A stretch of DNA of 64,000 bases from Reticulitermes lucifugus (taxonomy: Eukaryota > Arthropoda > Insecta > Blattodea > Rhinotermitidae): positions 1-64,000 of the forward strand of contig JAKCWW010000512.1 of NCBI GenBank assembly GCA_026260175.1, read 5' to 3'. Shown here one piece after another: positions 34,290-46,789 of this stretch. The notes below the pieces were generated by a model. That model was not told the DNA's origin. It saw only the letters and a program-made list of their open reading frames with translations, and ran no database searches. Each line of letters begins with the position of its first letter. The first letter of the stretch is position 1. The translations under genes and the position numbers were made by a program.

Positions 34290-34745
34290 TTAAGGGAAGG
34301 AATCTGGCTGAGGGTGTTTGATAAAGAAAATATTTGGAACGAAGAGAGAAAAAGTGAAAAGAGGCTGGAGAAAACAGCATAATTATGAGTTCAGTAAACC
34401 GTACTTCTCCCCGGATATTATTAAAATGATGAAGTAAAATATATTGTGGGTGGTGAATTTACGAGCCATGGGATAGACGTGAAGTAGGAAGATCTGAAGA
34501 AAATAAGTCACATGGAATGCTTAGGCTTAGATGGAAAAATAATATTAAAATGTTTCTTGAAGGAATGGGGTGAGAGATTGTGGACTGGATACTGGTGACT
34601 CAGGATAGAGACAAATGTTGTGCTGTTGTGAAAGTGATGCAGCGCGAGGGGTGTGGCGGATTTCCGGAGTAGTTGAGCAATTTGTAGCTTCTCAAGGAGG
34701 ACTCTGCCCTATGTGGTTGTTTATTTCGTTAGCTAGTCAGTTATT
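34290..34745 (+). mobile_element. LINE 3' end, family A, copy 4, decayed
   Basis: Reads LRVFDKENIWNEERKS where the reference copy has LRVFENRVLRRIFGPKWNE, then frame-shifted pieces, then AATATTAAAATG, GACTGGATACTGGTGACTCA, AGGATAGAGACAAATG (the QDRDRW codons), and the 3' UTR phrases GTAGCTTCTCAAGGAGGACT and CTCTGCCCTATGTGG with a GTTAGCTAGTCAGTTA end. Many stops and indels. Confidence 0.75.
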
Positions 34746-34749
34746 TCGT

Positions 34750-35440
34750 AAAGGTTAGTATATTTCTACGCATTTAAGCTGGCTATTTAATTTGCAGGAG
34801 CCTGGAACATTCCGCATGCCTTTTATTGTTACTGGAGTTGAAAAACACTGAAAAGCCTGATTTCATTATGCTACCTATTGTGGCTTTAAGGACTGCAACT
34901 GGGACACATATCTTAACTTGAATTGCATGAATTTATGTTTTATTGTTTAAAGTATACTGCATACTGTTTTTGTCTGATTAATACATGAACTGAGCTATTA
35001 CTGAGAGGCTTATAGTCGCTAGGGTAGCAGAGTAATTCCGAGGCTTTACGAGAGCCGTATATTTACTACCCTATTTGTAAGACCACAGTACTGAGCCATG
35101 TCCTGAAATAGAAAAACCCAATACACATCATAATAATTTATTTGTGTAGAACAATTTTAATATTATCTTTCCATCTAAACCAAGGTATCCAAAGTGATAT
35201 GTAGTTTGCATATTATACGACAGCACTGCTATATTCATTTCTTGTCTCTCTTATACTTGTTATATGTTTTCCCCATCGCATTTTCTTTAACCTAATAACT
35301 ATTGAGGAAAGAAACTTGCAGTAAGCCATCGTATTCTTTTATTTACGTTAATTTAGTAGGCCGTAAAGACCTTAGAGGGGCATGGGGAAGCGGAATACAG
35401 TTCCACACACACACGTTTTTAAAATTAGCATTATATTAAA
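34750..35440. other. No gene seen; intergenic DNA
   Basis: No frame above 60 codons. A TAGTCGCTAGGGTAGCAG stretch near 35010 looked slightly tRNA-like but has no B box. Confidence 0.45.
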
Positions 35441-35449
35441 GTAAGTGTC

Positions 35450-35565
35450 AGCTTCACGCACCATCCCCTTTATCTTGGGGAAAAATACTTAGACGTGCCC
35501 GTTTGATAGACGGCTGAATGGGGCCCCGGGACCATCTGGACGCTGTGGAGAAGTGTTGAAAATCA
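35450..35565 (-). repeat. SINE fragment, central block B, worn
   Basis: On the minus strand it reads GCGTCCAGATGGTCCCGGGG, then CCCATTCAGCCGTCTATCAA, and ends GGTGCGTGAAGCTGACAC, parallel to the GTCCAGAC...CCACCCAGCCTCCTAT...GTGAAGCTGA order at 61735-61815. Confidence 0.5.
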
Positions 35566-35569
35566 AGCT

Positions 35570-36615
35570 CCAATTTGCGATTCCGCCTACATTCAGTCAC
35601 ATACACTCTCCAAGACACATCAGTACAGATACTTAGACCTCTCCAGTATGAGGTTTACTAAACAAGACTCGAGGTTTAGAAATACGTTTTGATAGGTTTC
35701 GTTGAATTGTCGGTTATGAATTTAAATTTCACATTTATGAGAAATTCTCTATAAAGTGAGAAGTGTTTTTGTTCCGTGCGGATTATTTAAGACCGTCATC
35801 TCTGGTGAAGGCGAAGAATCAAGTGAAGTTGGAGAATGGAAAAGAGTCCGATGACGAATATCCAGAAACGAGGGTCGGGCGCAAGATGACGATTTATCCC
35901 CCTCAAGATGGATGCTTCTTGGATTATACAGTGAATGGTGAGAGATCTGGAGAACAGAAATCATGACCGCAGAGTGAAAAAGAAAGAAAGGAAAGAGGGA
36001 TCACGGGGTTGCTTAATGGTGAAATCCTCCCCAAAAATGCGTAGCTCTATGACCGTGGTGTCGCACACTATGTGTTTCGCAAGTAGTTTCACAATATGGC
36101 GGAATGTTTTACATTTTGAAGCCCTGTTTGGTGAATACTTTAACATCCTTGCAGTACTTTATGTTGACATAAAGAATTACTTAATATTACACGTGGTATT
36201 ATAAAATAGTGAAAATAAAAAATTAAGCTTATTCATTACTTAATTTTCTTTCTTAGAGGATGATGATAATTTCTGTTTCGCATTATAGCCACACGTGAAT
36301 CCTGATTATTTGCTATCTTATTGGGTCTCTGAAGACTAATGTCTTAAAAATTACTTGTTTTAACAGTATTAGGAAAGTCAATTTTCCATGTCTTTTGTAC
36401 GAACTATTAATTCCTGCGATTGGTGATGGTACTTGCATTTCTTTCGCAATACAAATGTATATCTGACAGCAAGATGTGTAGGAAGGATAAATTGAAATTT
36501 GACCTTAAGAAAAGAAATTATGTCAGGCCCAGCGTTACCATCTTTAAAATTCCCGGTTTCGTAGAAAGCGTATTTGGTGATGACTTCAGCGTCTGTAGGT
36601 TTCTCAGAATCAGTC
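35570..36615. other. No named gene; several short frames
   Basis: A plus frame at 35763-35966 (67 codons) is polar and charged (KAKNQVKLENGKESDDEYPE) and overlaps an 89-codon frame at 35935. Minus frames overlap both. I recognise none and see no splice structure. Confidence 0.35.
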
Positions 36616-36623
36616 TGTCACAC

Positions 36624-36780
36624 GCCGATCCCAGTGGCCGCGCGGTCTAAGGCGTGGGTCTGTGACCGGTCGCTTGCTGGGATTGCGGTTTCGAATCCCA
36701 CCAGGGGCATGGATGTCTGTTGTGACTGTTGCGTGTTGTGAGGTAGAGGTCTGTGCGACGGGCCGATCCACTAACTGTCT
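36624..36780 (+). mobile_element. tRNA-headed SINE, family 1, copy 5, 3' truncated
   Basis: Head GCCGATCCCAGTGGCCGCGC, B box GCGGTTTCGAATCCC, and the start of the body up to CGACGGGCCGATCCACTAAC, after which the family sequence stops. No tail or duplication is visible, so the copy was cut at its 3' end. Confidence 0.85.
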
Positions 36781-37019
36781 GCACCTAAAATGAGTAAGTA
36801 GAATTACGTTAGAATGAGGAATAATAATAAGAGTTTGTCAACCTGGTTAATTAATGCTTTACTTATTATTACATCTGTCATTGACGAAGTGTGTTTTATT
36901 TGTCTATTATTTTAAAGTTTTTTGCTGGATTCAAATTACAGTAAATTAAAGTTGTCTCTATTCATACCGTGAAGGCATATTGGAGGAGTGAAAGTATTGC
37001 TACACTTATTCTAAACCTC

Positions 37020-37200
37020 ATCTGTAGAAGGAGGTGAGTCGTCAGATTTCCTTTATGAGCTGGCCGCATTAAACCCGGGGAAAGGGTCTCCTATAAACTT
37101 TGAATAAGGGGTTGGGTGGGTTTCAGGTCCGATCTGAACCATTATTCCTTGGACCTCAAGGCCAGAGCCTAGTCATTGTATATTCAACCCCGGCTGTATG
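37020..37200 (-). mobile_element. SINE with central block B, minus strand, worn
   Basis: On the plus strand GCTGGCCGCATTAAACCCGG, GGGGTTGGGTGGGTTTCAGG and CCGATCTGAACC correspond to the block B antisense order. ATTCAACCCCGG (about 37180-37191) may be what remains of the B box. Confidence 0.5.
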
Positions 37201-37204
37201 TTAC

Positions 37205-40200
37205 TATACGAAACATTTAAAGTACTGGTACAACATATTAACTCCTAGTGGAATCAAACTAATGTGCATGAGACAAAAAATAGTTCGTACGTCTGAGATA
37301 ACACAGTATGCTTTAAAGGCTTCAAAGGGTTATTCGTTGTTGTACATCTAACAACAATCATGCCCATATAAAAGCTTGCAAATTCATTTGATTTGTAATA
37401 TGCACAATGTAATTATTGATTCTTTTTTAGAAGGACCTATTGAATGAACGTTGTTATTATTTTTGGTGAATTCGCAAAGGAAATTTGCCAAGTGTGCTGA
37501 ATAGAGTTTCGTACAGTAGCATGGCCACCTCTCCCTTGTCCGTCAGTTTCTTTGCATACAACTTTAAAATCTCTAAAGAGATTTGTATGAAATGTGACAA
37601 TGCCCACTTTTGGCATAGTTTATGTACATTTTCCAAGTTTTTATTAAACCCGGACAAAAATGACGGAACCCCGTGATTGCAGATTTGTTTATATTCGTTT
37701 CTGATGATATCTTGAGTATGATTATTAATGACAAGCACGACAAAACTATTTCAAAGAAGTATTTTAGAGAAAAATGAGACCGGTACCTTCTATCAAGGAT
37801 AGTTTTTTGGTCTTATTTGTTGAGAAAATTAAGAAAGGAGGAGTAGAAATATTATGCTATACGTAGATTTCCTGACTGTTTCGTTCTATAGTACCCCGGT
37901 AATTTTCTCATTCGTTCAGTAGAGTGTTGTGTTTTCCCTGAAGACAATTTTTTATTCAAGTTATGTCCGTGTAGCAGTGCTTCATAAAACTGTTACACTT
38001 TGTGAATTTATTTCTTTCTTATAGCTCAGACTCTAGGCTTACTTGCGCGCAGTCTTCACCCATACCATATAAACGTGCATCAATAGACAATTGTATGAAG
38101 CGGTGCTGCACAAAACAAGAGCCTGAAGTGACGTATCTTAATGTAGAGCGACTTTCATTTCAGAGGTGTTCAAATCATTGGCTTGCTTATGTTACCTTTT
38201 GTTTCTGTTTACTTTCGACTTTGTTGCTCTGTTGAGAGAAGTCTACCTCGTAGGGGTGATTGCTTCAGTTGGGTAAATATTTACGAAAAAGAATTTTTCT
38301 TTCCCCATTTGACGTCTCTTATTACAGACAATGTAAAGATTTCTTGAGATTTTCTAATTTATGAACAAATAAAACGCCAGTGGGCATTTCAAAACTCGGT
38401 ACATTCTATGCCTCAAGTGGTTAGATAAAGTGACAGCAAACAGCTCTATTTATTAAGTCTAAATTTATTTACTTGCGATACTAAATTGAAACACAAATTT
38501 AAATAAAATATTATCCTACGACTAATCAATTTAAAAAGAGGAGTGGTATGCACCTGTAAGAAAGCGTGGATGTATAGCTCCAATCTTTACTAACGTTTGG
38601 CATTAACTAGAGGAGAGGAATGTGGCTCACACACTGTTTAACTTCCTGGAATGGATTCCGATTTGGTCACTGGACAGCAAGCTGGTTGGGCTTAAAGATA
38701 TTATATGCACACTCTGGCAAAGAGAAAAATATCCGCTGCTGTCAAACCTCGAACCCCGATTCTCGCGTCCTCGATCATATGACTCAAACAATACACGGAC
38801 CAGAAAACCTGCTTTAAGCTTTAATCGCTACATGAAACCAACAGATAACAAATATTTTTGAGTAGAACAAATGAAACCCAATTTCCTACAGTTTTAGTCG
38901 TACAGATATATTACTATTATTACTTAATTAATATTATAATTCGTTTTATGAATGCGTTACTAATTATGGAGTCATGCAGTTTAGGTTCATGTTATGTTTA
39001 TCAGAAATAGCCTCTATATTTCACACCATCAGGAGCATACCAAGACCAACCTGATGTTTTCTACAGACTTCCTGTAGAATAGAACTGGTTTACAGTTAAG
39101 GATGTGAAATTTGCTACTTAAAAAGTCTAATTCTTAATAATTTCATGGAAGAGGAACCTTGTCTTATAAAAATTTGCTCTGGCATGTTTGTAAAAAGTGA
39201 TTTCAAATGTTTAATAAACAATGCCGGAGAACGTATTACCGCAATATCAGGATGTATGAGGTTAAAATATTTGCTAATGGAATATTTTATAATTCCTAGA
39301 AACGTGTGAACTTGAGCAGGATGTCAAGCAGGTACTGTAATACTTGAATGTAAAGCGGTAAAGTATTTTGTCTTTTGTTACTTTCAGGAACGCTTACAAT
39401 TTTTCTTTTTTATTACGGTAAAGCGAGAAAGCAATATCGCCCTTCGTTTCTTTAAGAATTAACTCTGTCAGTCTTCCGAAACGGCCGAAGAAGTTAATGA
39501 AACTTTTTACGATATGTTTCATTCGGCGTGCCGTCGAATCTCTTAACTTCCCAAGACACTTTATTTGACCATGCTCTCGGAAAGATATGCTGATGAACAG
39601 CAGTACTTCTTATCATCTTATTTTTTCTTCTCCTGATGCTTTTTAGCCTGAGCTGGCCTACTCTTTAAACAGCCTGTACTTTGGGAACGTCATCTCAATT
39701 TTCTTTCCGTCTTTGCTGTCGGCACTCGGAGACTCCGCGAATATCAACAAAATGAAGGACGAAAGAATGACTGTCCGGCCAGCTTTGGCACTGAGAAATG
39801 TGAAATAAGGAGGAGTTCATCTGACTAGGATTTGTGATGAGACATTGTCTCTCATATCCGTCTGGTTTCTTGCTCCTTAAATGACAGGGATCGTAAAAGG
39901 GAAACCTCATGTTAAATATACTTTTATAACGGCTACGATATAAAGCATGAAGTATCAGTTGTGCCCTTTGTCTTATCCCATTTGTTAGTAATTGTTGTGT
40001 TTTATGAGATAACAGCATTGTATGAAAATACTCACTTATACTCGTAAATTAGTGCTCGAATTAGTAAAATTTTATTTTCTTCTAGGAGACAAAAAATTAT
40101 ATTGAAGTAAGCGAAAATATTAAAAAAGAAGAACGAATGAGGAAAACCATAAAGCCAATTAAGAGAAAATAAGCATTTTCTCTTTCGTAGTCTGTTTAAG

Positions 40201-41885
40201 TAAACACTTTTCTTTAAGTACTTCACTCCATACGATTATACCAACAGGAACAATAGAGAAGTAATTATTTTTGTTTTACTTTCGCAAAAATTTACTTCCC
40301 CTTTAACGTTCAATATAACAGATATGTCCCACAACGTTTGCACATTCGCTGTGTTTCTGACTTTATGAAAATAATATTTTCAAATAAATATATTTTGTGA
40401 GGTTTTAAGTTCTCAAAGTGTTTAAATTATACCGGGATCTTAAAGTCCTGTCAAATGATGAAAAGTTACCCGTTGGCAACGCCTAACGTCACAGAAAACT
40501 TTAAGCTTAAACTAATTATCCTCGGATAGTTGTTACGGTACAGCGTATCGGAATTCAATGCAAGTAGGTATTGGGGTTAATGCCTCTTCACCTCGCCGTA
40601 TTGATGCTACAAATAATAGATGCTTAAAAACTGGAAATGTGACATGGCCGCTAGTGGCATCACATTTATACAAATACAGGCTATTCCAAAGAAACACAGA
40701 TTTACAGGTTTTATACTTGCGTATTTTAAACAGTGACTAATGGTGGAGTGACTGCAGTGTTTTAATTGTCCTAAAACTTCAGGTTAAATAATCATTAAGT
40801 TACAAACCTCACTGCAGACACTCTGATTTCATCCACACTTTGCAACCTGTAAATATCAAGAAAAATAACCTGTCAGTTCGCCTTGGTATAGTCTGTATAA
40901 TATAAATTGATCAGTTCTTTCAGAGCTTATTGTAAATTGGCGAACGTAAGGATATGATTCTATTATAAATATATTTTTTCGTGTAAAATATGAAAGAAAT
41001 TTTTAAACACGAAAATTCTACTTAGTTTCGGTAAATTTCGATAAAATTTTAAAACGGTTACTTACTGTTTGCAAGTCAGGAGATGTATCCACTGTAGATA
41101 TAAATTACAAGCGACAGTACTGATGACACCTATTTAAGGGATTTAACTTAAGAACGTTATTCACAGAGCCCAGAAATAATAACATTTCAAAATTATATGT
41201 TTCACTTAATTAAAAAGACATGGATTTTTACTTAACGTGGTAGAGTATAGGTCTTTATACTTATCTTCTACGTAGATTGTGTCTAAGCTAGTTTATATAG
41301 GGACAAGATATATTTAGAAAATACTGCAGATTTACGTTCAGGCAGTACTATAGCTGAAGAAGGAAATTTTAAGGGAAAGGGAGATAACTGTGAGAACAGA
41401 AGGAAAATAGAGTGAAGGAATTCAACAATAGAGATGGAAAGATCTAGTGAAAAGGTACAAGGCTATTGAAATTAAGGATGGAAATGAGACTATATTATTT
41501 CAGTTGAGAAAGATGGACAGAAATAGGAAATTATTTATTAGGTAAGATAAAATTGCAGAAAGAAGTATGTCGAAATGGGTGCTGAAAACACTTTCCATTA
41601 GTGTCTTGCCCTCTGATTCCAAATAAGCATCAGTTTTTACCACCCACTTTCCTAAAAACGATGTCATAATAAATATATACTCTATTTCTTTATGACAATA
41701 GAAAACTATAACTGATTATTTGACTGCTCTTTTGTGTCTCGTATTATTACCTGACAACTTTCATGATAATTAAGTCTATCAAGAGGGAAAAAATTGTCTG
41801 ATATTTCTAACAAACTCCATGAGAATTTTCTTACTACTCTATAATATTAATATTTCTGGTTTATTCAATTAAGAGACTAAAGGAG
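37205..41885. other. No named gene; long intergenic stretch
   Basis: Frames of note are 37457-37738 (minus, 93 codons, amphipathic), 38622-38861 (plus, 79) and 39695-40018 (minus, 107). None has a domain I know and each overlaps or abuts frames on other strands. No repeat was recognised across these 4.7 kb, which is unusual for this window. Confidence 0.4.
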
Positions 41886-43380
41886 AGAGGCACACACACA
41901 GACTTGTGCCTGTGCTCGTAAGCAAGTTAACCGGAAGTATAAGAAGCGAGAGCTGCAGTAGTAGTTACGGTGTTGGTGACAGTGGCGGCAGTGACAACAG
42001 TGTAAGTTATAAATCTAAAGATGGAAAATGTGCCTATAGACTTCAGTGCCACAAGCAGAATGTGAAAGAACAAACCTCGTCTTCTATCAATTACTGACGC
42101 TGAAGAGGTTGCGTTTGCATTTATGCGTATAAAAACTTTGTCTTGCATCCAAGTTACAGCGTTCCTGCTTGCTGAAGAGAGTTGCTAGAATTCAGTACAG
42201 ATGTTGGTGTGATAACGCCGCGACCTGTGGTTATCCTGCCTTCCACGAGCAAAGCCACCTCAATTTAGGCTCAATGGACGGATGAGGGTGAGGATTTGTG
42301 GGTTTAAAAGAGAACTCGCTACCTAATTGATCCATCTAATCGCTAGCGCAAGAGATACGGAACACATCAAAGGAAGTTGCTGGTTCATTAACCCTTACAT
42401 CTTTTGATCTCCCACGGTACCCTCCATTCATTCTGTCACCTCTGTCATGTCTTGAACACATTCGCCCCTAAGCCATTCTTACTCTCACGTGCTACATTTA
42501 AGTCTTGATAATGCGGAAGATCATTCAATGAATTTACGTTACATCTAGCAAGCATAAATACTTGGAAATTAATCCTTTATATTTAGGTCGTAAGATGTAG
42601 TCTTCTACAGTTTGTGTTACGACGGATTTACCATACTGAAAACTACAAGATGCCTTATTCTCTTACGTTTGACCATGTATCGTGTACGTGACGACGTGAT
42701 GATGTGTGAAGTGTAAATCACTGTGAGTTGTTGCTGGGGACGAATGCCGGATTACGCGTTGTCGCGTACTGTAAGATGGAAGGACTGAAAAATTGATAAA
42801 AATTAGTCCCTGATCTTACTGCGATTATGCTGTCTCTTGAATTAAAGTCTTAGACACGTCATCATGTAAACTGGTGGTGAAAATATTACATTTAATAGGA
42901 AGATAGAAAGGACTGCATGTGTTATGTGTTTTACCCTTTCCGAATTTGACTACAGTACGTGTTATAAAATTATGAAAACTGCAATTCTATGGAATTTGTA
43001 TATGAAAGGGACATGAATATAAAAACATACATTCATTAAAATGTTCAGTGAATTTGACAGTAACAATGCGTCTGCGTGCGTGCAATTTTCTCAAAGCGTA
43101 ACTCTCGATTACACAGATCCTGCTATGCCCAAGCACACACACAGCCGCGCATGCGCGCGGGAACGAATACAGTTACATCTGTATATCTCAGTATCTCCAC
43201 GGAGCAGAGTTCTCGCCGAGAAGCCGATATGTCTCCAGCGAATCAATAAATTCAAGGAATATTACCTAACCCAAAAATTCATTCCCATATTCAAAATAAC
43301 CGGACTTTATTCCCAGTGCTAATCTACATGAATTCGTTTCACGCCGTCCCATCCAGTTGCTTCAATATCTATTTTAATAT
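41886..43380. other. No named gene; possible worn SINE near 42190-42370
   Basis: The frame 41906-42097 is Ser- and Gly-rich (a simple-sequence bias). GC rises at 42190-42430, with AGCAAAGCCACCTCAATTTA and a GATTAGATGGATCA-like antisense stretch that hints at a decayed SINE, but I cannot align it to the others. A 93-codon frame at 43041 is unrecognised. Confidence 0.3.
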
Positions 43381-43384
43381 CATT

Positions 43385-43660
43385 ATACCATCCAGACGTA
43401 GGTCGTCTAAGCGGCTTCTTTTCTTCAGGTTTCCTTAGTAGAGCCCTGTATGCTTTTATTTCCGTTTCATGCGCTGCACATTCCGCCCTTATTGCATTCT
43501 CATCGACTTCATTGCCCTAATCATACCTGATGAGTAGTAAAAACTACGAAGCTCCTCACTCTGCAGTTACCTCCAGGCTCCCGTTACTTCCTCCCACTTA
43601 GGTCCTAGTATTTCCTCCAGCACCCTAATCCCAAGCACCCTCATTCAATGTCTATAATGA
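43385..43660 (-). mobile_element. LINE coding fragment, family A, copy 5, decayed
   Basis: Minus-strand pieces read LGIRVLEEILGPKWEE near 43600-43650 (compare FENRVLRRIFGPKWNE), then a W-containing LH/LQ segment, and AMKSMRM near 43500 (compare VVKSRRMRW), ending in EEKKPLRRPT-like codons near 43400 (compare KRPLGKPRR). It lacks the very 3' end. Confidence 0.6.
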
Positions 43661-43669
43661 TCCCAAAAC

Positions 43670-44845
43670 TTTGGGTAAAGGTAGAAGAATTTTAGAGTAG
43701 ATTAATAAGCATAACACGCGGATTTTATTGTGAGAAGGAAAACGTAAGTGTTACGAAGTCAGTGATCTCTCCTGTAACAATACAACACGCGCACTAGGCT
43801 TATCATATTAAAAATTCAAAGTTTAAAAAATTTCGTTAATGATTACTTCCACAACTGAGGAATATAACTTATATAATAATTACTTACTCTGTGACAATAT
43901 TTCTACTGTCTATGGGCAAACGTGAATTATGTGGACTTATAGTACTCGGTACAATAATAGTAGTCAATTTTCGAATATTACCAACACTGTAGGTTAGATC
44001 GTTTCTACTTTTTCAGATATATTTATTCCTCATAATTGTATAATCGTAAACTAATTCTTGTCAAAAGCAGACACACTTTTAAAATAACGACCTCTAATAA
44101 GAGATTAATTTAAAAAACAAACACTTTCGCCTAGAAATCCTAAAATATGTTTCCTTATTTATAATACTTTGGGCCCAAAATATCTTTTGTTGTTATTTCC
44201 GCATTTGAGTACTGTAAATTCATAAAAAGACAAAAAAAAGAGATGTGGGTTAGGTTTTTGGATTCGTATACTTACTGTCACAAGATTCAGTTCTGTGGGT
44301 CAGTGTCTTTACCAACTATTTTAAAAATCTTACACATTAATTACGATAACGGTCCTAACAATAAAATTTGTATTTGGGTTAAAAATTATTAAAACAACGA
44401 ATACTCTGTAAGCTAAATTTCTCAAAATTAAACTTAATTGTTCACACTCTAGCTATTTTTGTAATTGTAGAATTTTAAATAGCATTTTATACAGAAATTG
44501 TGGTTAAATACATAATTCGTATCCTTAAGCCTGTCTTTAAATTTAGGTTACGTATTGCTGTCAACTCTGAAATTGAATGATGATTTAACACAACTGCTGA
44601 TTTATTGCTTTTATGCTACACAAATTTACTTAATACACCGAAGTGCTAGTGTACTAAGTACTTAAGCTACCTACGCTAAGTGCTGTATGTTTCGAAGGTG
44701 GATTGATATATATATATATATATATAGGTGTTCCTTACTGCATAAAACTGGTGCGTTTTCTATGTTTTCATTATTGATTAGAGAACATTAAATTACGAGG
44801 CTTCTAATGGCAAGAATTTTTAACGAATACTGTGCGTATTAATTT
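43670..44845. other. No gene seen; AT-rich DNA with TA tract
   Basis: No frame above 60 codons. A (TA)n tract lies at about 44706-44726. Confidence 0.55.
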
Positions 44846-44853
44846 TTCTTAGG

Positions 44854-45385
44854 CGCGTTCGCAAAATTGCGAAACGCGACTGATGGCTTTGTCGTGTCTC
44901 TCTGTCTGTCCGCCCGTCTGTCCGTATATATGGAAAACCTTGGCTCGCACTGGAAGGATTTTCATGAAATTTGGTCTTTGAATATTTTTCGAAACTCTGT
45001 CGAGAAAATACATATTTTTAAAATCTGACAAGAATAACGGGTACTTTACATGAAGACGCATGGACATTTATGCTAATATCGCTCTGTGTTCTACGTAGAA
45101 CGGGAAATGTTTCAGACGAAAGTTGTTGAAAACATCAAAATACACATTTTATATTCAGTAATATTTTCTCGAAATTTTGCCGTTTACGAGATAATGTGGA
45201 AGGCAGACGGGCCACAGATGATAATGTAATAAGGAGCATGGGCTTTGAATGCTGGATAATTTAAGGCTACATACATACACTTAGAATGTGTAATACTTAC
45301 TGCTTTCCACGGCAAAAATGGTTGCGCGAACACCCCTCAGTATTATGTTATACGCACATTGCCTGTTTTGTTAATAATATGACTA
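44854..45385 (+). repeat. Dispersed repeat of about 500 bp, direct copy
   Basis: It begins with a near-perfect short palindrome, CGCGTTCGCAAAATTGCGAA (44854-44878 overall), then a CTGTCTGTCCGCCCGTCTGT tract, GATTTTCATGAAATTTGGTC, GACAAGAATAACGGGTACTT, and so on to GCACATTGCCTGTTTTG. The reverse complement is present at 32570-33075. A 72-codon minus frame at its start (ending QFCERA) resembles short predicted proteins often seen in arthropod repeats, which suggests a widespread family. The class is unknown. Confidence 0.85.
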
Positions 45386-45389
45386 AGTT

Positions 45390-46590
45390 GTGTGCTATGT
45401 TTAAGTGTTCACAATAACGTTTTCTATTCATGTTTTAAGACTTATGATTTAATTTTAACAACCTTTGGCACTAGCTGTTAATATAATTTCTCTTAAAATG
45501 TGTACTCTATTTGGTAAGGAATCTTCAGAATTCTTTATTCCCTTGAAGAAAACCAAATAAGTATTTACTTTTCAGAAGGAACCTCGTGTTGTTTAGTTAG
45601 AAATAAACTGGACAAATACTGTCGGTTCCAGAAGACAGTGCTCTTTATTATAGTCGATATGAAGAGTCTAGTTTCTCTAAAACAATTGTACAGTTGTGAG
45701 ATATTTGTCTTCAGTTATTGTAGTAGACTGAACAAGAGAATACTGTCTGAAAACAAGTACCTTGCAGCCCATTTTCTACAGAAACTTTACACGGCTTGAC
45801 TGTAATTCAGCTGTGTTTGTTGATAAAGAAATAGTACGGAATGCCAGTCCTTTTACAGGAAACCGTCTCAAGTATTACATAGGAGAAGACTAACACACAA
45901 GGAGCGAGAATCAGATCAACGTCACAACAGGGAAATCATTTCATGGAAGGAAAGTCTAGACGCGCTTACGTGGAATGTACTGTATACGTACGCTGCACAC
46001 TGACAGCCGAATGAACGAAGTTCTAAATCCGGTGCAAACGAGAGCAGTGACACTAGCTGTTTTGGTACATGTTAGTAAGAGATTCGTAGCTTATATTCTT
46101 AAGTACCTATTATTGGGTGATAATATCAAGGAGTTTGAGACAGGCAGAGCGTATAGCAAGCATGTAAAACTACGAAATGCATAAAAATTCTTAGTCGAAG
46201 ATCCTGAAAAAGAGTTCAATTTTGTCACCTCTTTGTAGGTGACAATATAATACTAAAATACATCTTAAAGATAGGGAGTGATCTTTTATGTACTATATTT
46301 GTTTCGACTTAGAAGAAGCGAAAGTGGCGGACTGTGCCGAACACAGTAATAAGTATTGTGCTTTGTTTAAAAACGTGTTCTAGACAAGAAGACCAGCTGT
46401 AAAATCCTTAAGTCCGTAGGGCAACTCCATGGAATTAATCCTTATGGGTTATTTGTTATCTTATCCCTTTTTAAGGGTTTTGCCGACTTCTGCCAATTTG
46501 TAACTAAATAAAAGGACAGAAATGTAAATAATGCTTGTTGATTTAATAAACAAATGTTGCTGTAAAAGAAGTTTAAAATTGTTGTTCGGA
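45390..46590. other. No gene seen; intergenic DNA
   Basis: A 69-codon frame at 45975-46184 is unrecognised. No repeat signature. Confidence 0.5.
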
Positions 46591-46595
46591 AGACT

Positions 46596-46785
46596 GAACT
46601 ACAGATGTGGATGCTCGTGTTCTGATATATATTACCGACGATAAAAATTAAAAGTATATTTCGTGATAGTATCCAAAAACGATTCTCACGGAACTACAGA
46701 TGTGGATGCTCGTGTTCTGATATATATTACCGACGATAAAAATTAAAAGTATATTTCGTGATAGTATCCAAAAACGATTCTCACG
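46596..46785. repeat. Perfect 95-bp tandem duplication
   Basis: Unit 1 is 46596-46690 and unit 2 is 46691-46785. Each starts GAACTACAGATGTGG and ends CGATTCTCACG, and I find no difference between them. It is a recent duplication, or an assembly or read-overlap artefact. Confidence 0.95.
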
Positions 46786-46789
46786 ATGA

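Noticed and set aside
34990-35110. tRNA-like SINE head
   Set aside because: A GGGTAGCAGAG stretch resembles an A box, but no B box or tail follows.
46596-46785. CRISPR-like or satellite array
   Set aside because: There are only two identical abutting units with no spacers, and this is animal DNA.
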